Assembly: GCF_040796495.1 (NCBI RefSeq)
Contig: NZ_JBFNQN010000007.1
Span: forward strand, 1-64,000
Origin: Kineococcus endophyticus
GTDB lineage: Bacteria; Actinomycetota; Actinomycetes; Actinomycetales; Kineococcaceae
Length of the DNA: 64,000 bases
Reading direction: 5' to 3'
Every line of letters starts with the position of its first letter. Position 1 is the first letter of the stretch. Position numbers and translations under genes: made by a program. Shown here in pieces: positions 58,499-64,000 of the stretch. The notes under the pieces were generated by a model. That model was not told where the DNA came from. It saw nothing but the letters and a program-made list of their open reading frames with translations, and did no database searches.

Positions 58499-59327
58499 CG
58501 CGGGTACCGGGGCGGCCCCGGGCCCACGTCGCCCGGACGGTCTGCACGAACCAGGACCGGTTCCGCACGACCTGGTCGAACGTGAACCTCAGGCAGACCA
58601 GGCCCTGACCCGCCAGTTCCGCGTCCCGACGCCGGTCCTCCGCGAACTGCCCGATGCGTCCGTGCGTCTCGTAGCCGTCGAGTTCGACGACCAGCCAGCC
58701 GTCGATGAGGAAGTCCACCCGACCCGCTGGCGCGAGCACCTGCTGCGTCTGCACCCGGAACCCCTCGTCGAGGAGGTCCACCCGTCCGACCGTCTCCAGG
58801 GCGGACCCGCACCGGGGATCGGCCATCGCCAGGAGTGCGCGACGGGAGTCGCTGCGCGGCAACGACCACCGCAGCTCGTCGAGCTCCGCAGGGGACACGA
58901 GGCCCTGGCGCAGCACGTGGTCGACGGGGACGAGGGCGAACCTGCGGGGCAGGCAGCGCAGGCAGTCCAGGAGCGTCGTCGCCAGGTCGGTGCAGCCGTC
59001 GAGCTCGGCGACGTCCCGGCGGTGGACGACCGTCCGCCTGAAGGTGGCGCGGGATCCCCGGCGGGCGGTGACGTGTGGCGTCAGCGGGGGGTCGACGAGG
59101 TCGAGGCCCCACGCGGAAGCCGCGCTGTGGCAGGAGCGGACCCCGCTGACGGCAGCCGCGGCGAGCACGTCGGCTGGGCACCCCGGCAGGTGGTGGAGAC
59201 CCGGTGCCGGTCGCAGGAGATCGCCCGCGGTGACCGCCGCCTGCAGCGACCGCCGGGTCACGAGCGCTTCGAGGTGAGCGAAGCGCGCCGCTCCGCCGCA
59301 GCGGCTGACGGCGTCCACGGGATCCAC
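58440..59327 (-). CDS. AbiEi-type winged helix plus DUF559 (Vsr-like) nuclease-fold protein
   Basis: Protein of 295 residues. N-terminal winged-helix domain like the AbiEi antitoxin (FAHLEALVTRRSLQAAVTAGDLLRPAPGLHHLPG), a middle region (VDPPLTPHVTARRG), and a C-terminal DUF559 domain of the Vsr/restriction-endonuclease fold (VDFLIDGWLVVELDGYETHG...DRRRDAELAGQGLVCLRFTFDQV) with the expected acidic residues. No AbiEii toxin gene adjoins it. GTG 59327 is chosen from CAGAGT ending 7 nt upstream. An 81-bp inverted-repeat element lies 61 nt upstream. Confidence 0.78.
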   Translation of the reverse strand: MDPVDAVSRCGGAARFAHLEALVTRRSLQAAVTAGDLLRPAPGLHHLPGCPADVLAAAAVSGVRSCHSAASAWGLDLVDPPLTPHVTARRGSRATFRRTVVHRRDVAELDGCTDLATTLLDCLRCLPRRFALVPVDHVLRQGLVSPAELDELRWSLPRSDSRRALLAMADPRCGSALETVGRVDLLDEGFRVQTQQVLAPAGRVDFLIDGWLVVELDGYETHGRIGQFAEDRRRDAELAGQGLVCLRFTFDQVVRNRSWFVQTVRATWARGRPGTRVSPPGRGSRRRTGPAGTSR

Positions 59328-59387
59328 GGCGCGCACTCTGCCGGGAACCGACCGACGACGTGTTCTGCCCTGTGGACAACGGGGGTC

Positions 59388-59468
59388 GTGTACGGGATGT
59401 CTGCACGCCGACCCCGCGATCACCGTTTTCCGGCTGATTGACGCTCAGGATGCAGACATCCCGTACAC
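59388..59468. repeat. Perfect 18-bp inverted repeats around a 45-bp core
   Basis: GTGTACGGGATGTCTGCA at 59388-59405 and its exact complement at 59451-59468. The core 59406-59450 is clearly richer in A/T than its surroundings (CCGTTTTCCGGCTGATTGAC). It fills the gap between the DUF559 gene and the reductase gene, ending 1 nt before the reductase stop. It may be a terminator, a REP/MITE-like element, or a protein target site. Confidence 0.8.
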
Positions 59469-59469
59469 C

Positions 59470-60801
59470 TCAGCCGCGCAGCTCCTCCAGCGCGGGGAAG
59501 GTCGCCTCCGACCACGTCGGGAACGCGCGCACGTGGTGCCAGAGCAGGTCGACGTCGAGGCGGGCGCGGACGGCGAGGGCGAGCTCGGCGCCCCAGGAGT
59601 CGGCGTCGGGGCCGACGCAGGCCGCGCCGACGAGCACGCCCGCCTCGTCGACGAACAGTTCGACGGCGCCGGTGACCTCGCGGCGGCGGGAGAGTTCGAC
59701 GAGGGTCGCGCGCTCGACCTCGCCCACCTCGAACCGCGCCGAGCGCGCGCCGGAGGTGGCGCCGACGCAGAACACGGTCGGGTCGGTGTAGACGGCGCGG
59801 GGGATCGCGGAGTAGTCGGCGTCCCGGCCGTGGCCGAGGACCTCGCCGACGACGGTGCGGGCCTGGTGGTTGGCGGTGTGGGTGTAGTCGGAGATGCCGG
59901 TGACGTCGCCGACGGCGAACAGCCCCTCGACCGGGCCGTCGTCGCCGACGACGCGGCAGCGCGCGTCGGTGCGCAGCGCGCCGGCGCCGGTCAGCCAGTC
60001 GTCGGCGAAGCCGAACCCCTCGGTGACGGGCTTGCGCCCGGTGGCCAGCAGCAGCCGGTCGAACTCCAGCGAGGCGCCCGACTCCAGCCGGAGCCGGCCG
60101 CCCTCGACCGCGGCGGCCGGGTCGCCCGTCCGCACGTCGACGCCGTCGGCGGCCAGGGCGGCGGCGAGCACGTCACCGGCCCAGGACGGTTCGCGCGAGA
60201 GCAGGTGCGGACCGCGCTGGACGAGCGCGACCTCGCTGCCGAGACCGCGGTAGGCCTGGGCCAGCTCGACGGCGACGGGCCCGCCCCCGAGGACGACGAG
60301 GCGGTGCGGCAGGTCCTCGGCCGAGAGCGCCTCCTCCGACGTCCAGGTCGCGGCGTCGTCGAGGCCGGGCAGCGGGGGACGGACCGACGCGCTACCGGTG
60401 CCGACGACGACGTGCGCGGCCTCCACGGTGCGGCGACCCCCGTCGTGGAGGTCGACGTCGACCGTGCCGACCGGGGAGCCGGGGGCGATGCGGGTCGCGC
60501 TGCCGCGCACGACCTCGACGCCGTCGTCGACGAGCTGGGCCGCGGCGGCCGCGTCGTCGCGGTGGGAGGCGGCCTCGTCGCGCACGGCGCGGGCGGCGAC
60601 CCAGGACAACCCGGACCGGGCCGAGAGCAGGAGGGACTTGGCGGGGACGCAGGCGAGGAACGGGCAGAACCCGCCGACGTACCCGCGTTCGACGAGGACG
60701 ACGCTGCGGCCGGCCTGCGCCAGTTGCTGGGCGACCATCTTCCCGCCGGACCCGGACCCCACGACCACGACGTCGACCGCTGCTCCGGGAGGTGTGGTCA
60801 C
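59470..60801 (-). CDS. FAD-dependent pyridine nucleotide-disulfide oxidoreductase
   Basis: Flavoprotein of 443 residues, dihydrolipoamide dehydrogenase/mercuric reductase family. FAD motif VVVVGSGSGGKMVAQQLAQAG; redox disulfide GGFCPFLACVPAKSLL (Cys-x4-Cys); NAD(P) motif VVLGGGPVAVELAQAYRGLG; second FAD motif GLFAVGDVTG. The C-terminal dimer domain ends LWHHVRAFPTWSEATF. CPFLAC differs from the usual CLNVGC. No N-terminal HMA domain or C-terminal Cys pair is present, so mercuric reduction is unlikely. Substrate unknown. AACCAT ends 6 nt before GTG 60801. Confidence 0.88.
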   Translation of the reverse strand: MTTPPGAAVDVVVVGSGSGGKMVAQQLAQAGRSVVLVERGYVGGFCPFLACVPAKSLLLSARSGLSWVAARAVRDEAASHRDDAAAAAQLVDDGVEVVRGSATRIAPGSPVGTVDVDLHDGGRRTVEAAHVVVGTGSASVRPPLPGLDDAATWTSEEALSAEDLPHRLVVLGGGPVAVELAQAYRGLGSEVALVQRGPHLLSREPSWAGDVLAAALAADGVDVRTGDPAAAVEGGRLRLESGASLEFDRLLLATGRKPVTEGFGFADDWLTGAGALRTDARCRVVGDDGPVEGLFAVGDVTGISDYTHTANHQARTVVGEVLGHGRDADYSAIPRAVYTDPTVFCVGATSGARSARFEVGEVERATLVELSRRREVTGAVELFVDEAGVLVGAACVGPDADSWGAELALAVRARLDVDLLWHHVRAFPTWSEATFPALEELRG

Positions 60802-60883
60802 ACCGTGATGGTTCCCGAAGGATTGACGCGCCGCGCGTCGAAGGGGGGACGCTCCCGGCACCTGGGAGTGCTCTGATGGTCGG

Positions 60884-61837
60884 GTGGATGGTCCTGCGGG
60901 GTTGAGACACCCGGTCCTCGAATGCGTCGACGTCGGCAAGCGCTTCGGCGCGGTGCAGGCCCTCGACGGCCTCACGATGTCGCTGGGTGCGGGGGCGACG
61001 GGTCTGCTCGGCGCCAACGGCGCCGGCAAGTCGACGCTGCTGCGCACCGCGCTGGGCCTGACGCGCCCCGACCGCGGCAGCGTGCGGATCCTCGGCCTCG
61101 ACACCGTGCGCGAACGCTCCGAGGTCCGGCGCCGGGTGGGTTTCATGCCCGAGCACCCGTGCCTGCCGAACGACATGTCGGCGCAGGACGTCTGCGTCGC
61201 CCTGGCCCGGATGCGGGGGCTGGGCCGCCGGGACGCGGTGCGCCGCACCAGCGAGGTGCTGTTCGCGGTGGGCCTGGAGGAGGAACGCCGCCGCCCCGTC
61301 GGCAGCTACTCCCTCGGCATGCAGCAGCGGACGAAACTCGCCCAGGCCCTCGTCCACGGCCCCGACGTCGTCCTGCTCGACGAACCCACGTCGGGGCTGG
61401 ACCCGGCGGGCCGCGAGGAGATGCTGGCGATCGTCCGCCGGTTGTCGACCGAACTCGGCATCCGTGTCGTCGCGAGTTCCCACGTCCTCGACGACATCGA
61501 GCGCACCTGCGACGAGGTCGTCGTCCTGCGCTCGGGAACCCTCGCCGCACAACGTCCCGTCGTCGTGGGCCACGACCCGTCCGGACCGGCCGAACTGCGC
61601 GTCTCCGGTGACGTCGGGGCGTTCGCCGCGGCCCTGGAACCCCGCGTCGCGGCGTTCGGGGTGTCGCTGGCGCCCACGCCCACGGGGGACATCGGGCTGA
61701 GTTCCAGCCCGGACGCGGCCCTGGACGCCGTGCGGGACCTCGCGGCGGAACTGGGGGTCGGGGTGGAACGCCTCGCCCCGGCCGCCCGCGGTCTGGAGGA
61801 CGTGGTCGTCGACGCGATGGCAGGAGGAACCCGGTGA
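60884..61837 (+). CDS. ABC transporter ATPase (first of exporter cluster)
   Basis: ATPase of 317 residues, ABC-2 exporter type. Walker A LLGANGAGKST, Q-loop region VGFMPEHPCLP, signature YSLGMQQRTKLAQAL, Walker B VVLLDEPTSGLDP and H-loop SSHVL, then a C-terminal extension of about 90 residues. GTG 60884; its end overlaps the permease start. Confidence 0.92.
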   Translation: MDGPAGLRHPVLECVDVGKRFGAVQALDGLTMSLGAGATGLLGANGAGKSTLLRTALGLTRPDRGSVRILGLDTVRERSEVRRRVGFMPEHPCLPNDMSAQDVCVALARMRGLGRRDAVRRTSEVLFAVGLEEERRRPVGSYSLGMQQRTKLAQALVHGPDVVLLDEPTSGLDPAGREEMLAIVRRLSTELGIRVVASSHVLDDIERTCDEVVVLRSGTLAAQRPVVVGHDPSGPAELRVSGDVGAFAAALEPRVAAFGVSLAPTPTGDIGLSSSPDAALDAVRDLAAELGVGVERLAPAARGLEDVVVDAMAGGTR

Positions 61838-62715
61838 CCGCTCAGACCTCCCCGCAGGACGCCCCGCGGGCCGTCCTGCACGACATCCGCTACTCCCGGT
61901 TCGCCGGGAAGCTGCGCCCCCGCCGCTCGGCCGTCGGCTCCTTCGTCGCCAGCGGCATCCGCCGGCCGCTCGGGCTGCGCCGCAGCGCGAGCGCGAAGAT
62001 CTGGCCGTTCCTGCTGCTGGCGGCGGCCTACCTGCCCTCGCTCGCCGTCGTCGCCGTCCCCCTGCTGGTGCCGGCCGTGCGCGTGCAGCCGACCGACCTC
62101 ATCGACTACCCGCAACTGCTGACGACGAACTCGGTCGTGCTCCTCGCCTTCGTGGCGACGTCGATCCCCTCGATGCTCACGCGCGACCGCCGCGACCGCG
62201 TCCTGTCGCTGTACTTCGCGACGGCGTTGTCGTGGGTCGAGTACGTGGTGGGCGTCGTGCTGGCCGCCGTCGCGCTGCTCGCGATCATCGTGCTCGGGCC
62301 GATGCTCGTGCTCTTCGTCGGCTCCATCGCCACGGCCGAGGCCCCGGGGACGTGGTTCGCCGACAACGTCGGGGACCTGCCGCGCATCGTCGCGGCCGCC
62401 GCGCTCGTCGTCCTGTTCCACACGGCCCTGGCGCTGGCCATCGGGTCGCTCACGGCCAAGCGGGTGTTCGCCGTCGGCGGCTACCTGGCGGTGGTCCTCG
62501 TCGGCCCGGCCCTCACCGGGGTCGTCGCGGCCGTCACGGGCGACGACTGGCCGCTGTCGCTGGACCCCTCCAGCGGGCCCATCCGGCTCGCGACGACGTT
62601 CATCGGCGGCGGGCTCGGGGACCCGGGCGTCCTGGCCTGGGTCGTGTGGGCGGTGGTCGTCCTCGGAGGTTTCGGCGTCCTGGCCGGCCGCTACGCGAAG
62701 GGGGGCGACGCGTGA
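61834..62715 (+). CDS. ABC-2 type exporter permease
   Basis: Membrane protein of 293 residues with six hydrophobic helices. An N-terminal cytoplasmic stretch (about 55 residues, basic) precedes TM1. Overlaps both neighbours by 4 nt. Likely pairs with the upstream ATPase, though the cluster has two ATPases. Confidence 0.85.
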   Translation: MTAQTSPQDAPRAVLHDIRYSRFAGKLRPRRSAVGSFVASGIRRPLGLRRSASAKIWPFLLLAAAYLPSLAVVAVPLLVPAVRVQPTDLIDYPQLLTTNSVVLLAFVATSIPSMLTRDRRDRVLSLYFATALSWVEYVVGVVLAAVALLAIIVLGPMLVLFVGSIATAEAPGTWFADNVGDLPRIVAAAALVVLFHTALALAIGSLTAKRVFAVGGYLAVVLVGPALTGVVAAVTGDDWPLSLDPSSGPIRLATTFIGGGLGDPGVLAWVVWAVVVLGGFGVLAGRYAKGGDA

Positions 62716-63650
62716 GCGCCGTCGAGCTGACCGGGGTCAGCAAGTGGTTCGCCGACACCGTCGCGCTGTCGGACGTCAGCTTCGCGCTCGGCGCCGGGGT
62801 GACGGGTCTGCTGGGGCACAACGGGGCCGGGAAGTCGACGGCGCTGCAACTGCTCGCCGGCGCCACCCGGCCCAGCCAGGGGACCGTGCGGGTGCTCGGC
62901 CTCGACCCGCACGCCGACCCCGCCGTGCACCGGGGTCTCGGGATCGTCGCCGACGGCGAGGCCACCTGGGCCCACGCCACCGCCCGCACGCAGGTCGAGT
63001 TCCTGGCCCGCCAACGCGGCGTCGCCGACCACCGGGCCGCCACGGCGGCGGTCCTCGAGAGGGTCGGGCTCACCCACGCCGCCGACCGCCGCGTGGGCGG
63101 GTTCTCCAAGGGCATGCGGCAGCGGGTCAAGCTCGCCCAGGCCCTCGTGCACGACCCGCAGGTGCTGCTCCTCGACGAACCGCTCAACGGGCTGGACCCG
63201 GCGCAGCGGCGCGCCGACGTCGACCTGCTCGCCGCCCTGGGTCAGGAGGGCCGGACGGTCCTCGTCAGTTCGCACGTCCTGTCCGAGGTCGAGCGCATGG
63301 CGGCCCGGGTGCTCGTCGTCGTCAACGGCCGGCTCGTCGCCGAGGGGGAACCGGGCGGCATCCGCGAACTGCTCGTCGACCGCCCGCGCACCGTACGGCT
63401 GGAGGGCGACCGCGTCCTGGAACTGGCGGGGACGCTGCTCGCCGAGGGGCTCGTGGGGTCGGTGCGGCGCGAGGGCGGCGGACGTCCCGGGGTGCTCGTC
63501 GAGGCCCCCCGCGCCGTCGCGCTGGCCGAGGCCGTGCCGCGGCTGGCGCGCGAGTGCTCCACGACGTTGCGGCGCGTCGAGGGTGTGGGGGAGGACCTGG
63601 AGAGCGTGTTCGCCCACCTGGTGCGGGCGGCGAGAGGAGCGGGACGATGA
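62712..63650 (+). CDS. ABC transporter ATPase (second of exporter cluster)
   Basis: ATPase of 312 residues. Walker A LLGHNGAGKST, signature FSKGMRQRVKLAQAL, Walker B VLLLDEPLNGLDP, SSHVL. The C-terminal domain (VRLEGDRVLELAGTLLAEGLVG) resembles those of NatA/CcmA-type exporters. Shares the QRxKLAQALVH block with the first ATPase, so duplication is likely. Confidence 0.92.
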   Translation: MSAVELTGVSKWFADTVALSDVSFALGAGVTGLLGHNGAGKSTALQLLAGATRPSQGTVRVLGLDPHADPAVHRGLGIVADGEATWAHATARTQVEFLARQRGVADHRAATAAVLERVGLTHAADRRVGGFSKGMRQRVKLAQALVHDPQVLLLDEPLNGLDPAQRRADVDLLAALGQEGRTVLVSSHVLSEVERMAARVLVVVNGRLVAEGEPGGIRELLVDRPRTVRLEGDRVLELAGTLLAEGLVGSVRREGGGRPGVLVEAPRAVALAEAVPRLARECSTTLRRVEGVGEDLESVFAHLVRAARGAGR

Positions 63651-64000
63651 GCACCACGCTGTACGGGTTCTCGTTGCGGGGCATCCTGTTCCGCGGCCGG
63701 ACGGCCGGTTTCGCGGCGCTGCCGCTGGCCGTGGCGGTCGTCGTCGGCGTCGTCATCGCCATCACGAGCGTGCCCAACCGGTACGGCGTGCAGAACACCT
63801 TCACGGGGAACCTGCTCACGGGCCTGGTGATCCCCATCGTCGCCCTCGTCCTGGCCATCGGGGCCTTCGGCGACGAGCGCGACGCCCGCACGCTGCCCCT
63901 GCTGCGCGCCGTGGCCCGGCCCCGCTGGCACACCGTCCTCGCGCGCTTCGCGGCGGCGTGGACGGCGACGGTCGTCGTGGTGCTGCCCGCCGCGGTGGCG
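63647..64000 (+). CDS. ABC-2 exporter permease, partial at window edge
   Basis: First 118 codons of a membrane protein starting MSTTLYGFSLRGILFRGRTAG, with three hydrophobic helices seen (about 20-40, 55-75, 95-115). ATG overlaps the second ATPase stop (ATGA). The reading frame is open to the end of the window. Completes an ATPase-permease-ATPase-permease order. Confidence 0.85.
   Translation, partial: MSTTLYGFSLRGILFRGRTAGFAALPLAVAVVVGVVIAITSVPNRYGVQNTFTGNLLTGLVIPIVALVLAIGAFGDERDARTLPLLRAVARPRWHTVLARFAAAWTATVVVVLPAAVA

Noticed and set aside
59470-60801. Mercuric reductase
   Set aside because: There is no heavy-metal-associated N-terminal domain, no C-terminal Cys pair and no mer genes nearby.
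1-64000. tRNA, rRNA, CRISPR arrays, transposases, integrases or attachment sites
   Set aside because: None was recognised on either strand; gaps are short and gene order looks like ordinary chromosome.

Overview
The window looks like chromosome from a very GC-rich, motile actinobacterium. The best guess is a Kineococcus-like member of the Kineosporiaceae. Evidence: third codon positions are almost all G/C; GTG starts are very common; the order sucC-sucD-DUF6350-purN-purH-DUF3017 is an actinobacterial hallmark; a SAM-IV riboswitch (essentially actinobacterial) and a small acyl-CoA carboxylase epsilon subunit are present; and a chemoreceptor sits with a diguanylate cyclase. No rRNA, tRNA, CRISPR array, prophage or insertion sequence was recognised. 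Genus assignment is inference.

Layout. 1-8.8 kb: a GlsB-type membrane protein, then an arabinoside locus made of an orphan solute-binding lipoprotein, a LacI regulator, a GH51 arabinofuranosidase, an ABC importer without ATPase, and a PhyH-type dioxygenase. The same 12-bp operator lies at both promoters. 8.8-14.2 kb: SDR, DUF1801, YciO, MntP, a large membrane protein and a GNAT enzyme. 14.3-18.1 kb: diguanylate cyclase and chemoreceptor, each behind a motility-sigma-like promoter, then a secreted protein. 18.1-27.4 kb: epimerase, semialdehyde dehydrogenase, sucCD, DUF6350, a VOC protein, purN, purH, DUF3017. 27.5-33.4 kb: metNIQ and a divergent sulfone monooxygenase, controlled by two different SAM riboswitch classes, then an amidase and idi. 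33.4-40.5 kb: a YhaN/YhaO-like repair pair, acyl-CoA carboxylase beta and epsilon, and icd. 40.6-45 kb: a two-component system with a TAXI receptor, and an Nramp-related transporter. 45-50.4 kb: Zn peptidase, nucleoside hydrolase, protein phosphatase, an iron-regulated siderophore-binding protein, CorA, YidD. 50.5-55.8 kb: purU, isochorismate synthase, glyA-folD under a ZTP riboswitch, exonuclease III. 55.9-58.5 kb: a three-gene YbjQ-repeat operon. 58.4-64 kb: an AbiEi/DUF559 protein beside an 81-bp inverted-repeat element, a flavin disulfide reductase, and a two-ATPase ABC exporter cluster running off the edge.

How they connect. PurN, PurH, PurU, GlyA and FolD together cover 10-formyl-THF supply and use. 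The ZTP aptamer would raise glyA-folD when PurH stalls and ZMP/ZTP builds up. Methionine import and sulfone-sulfur scavenging are both tied to SAM. Promoter reading shows many genes with a TANNNT-like -10 ending 6-8 nt before the start codon, meaning leaderless transcripts. This pattern was used to choose several starts.
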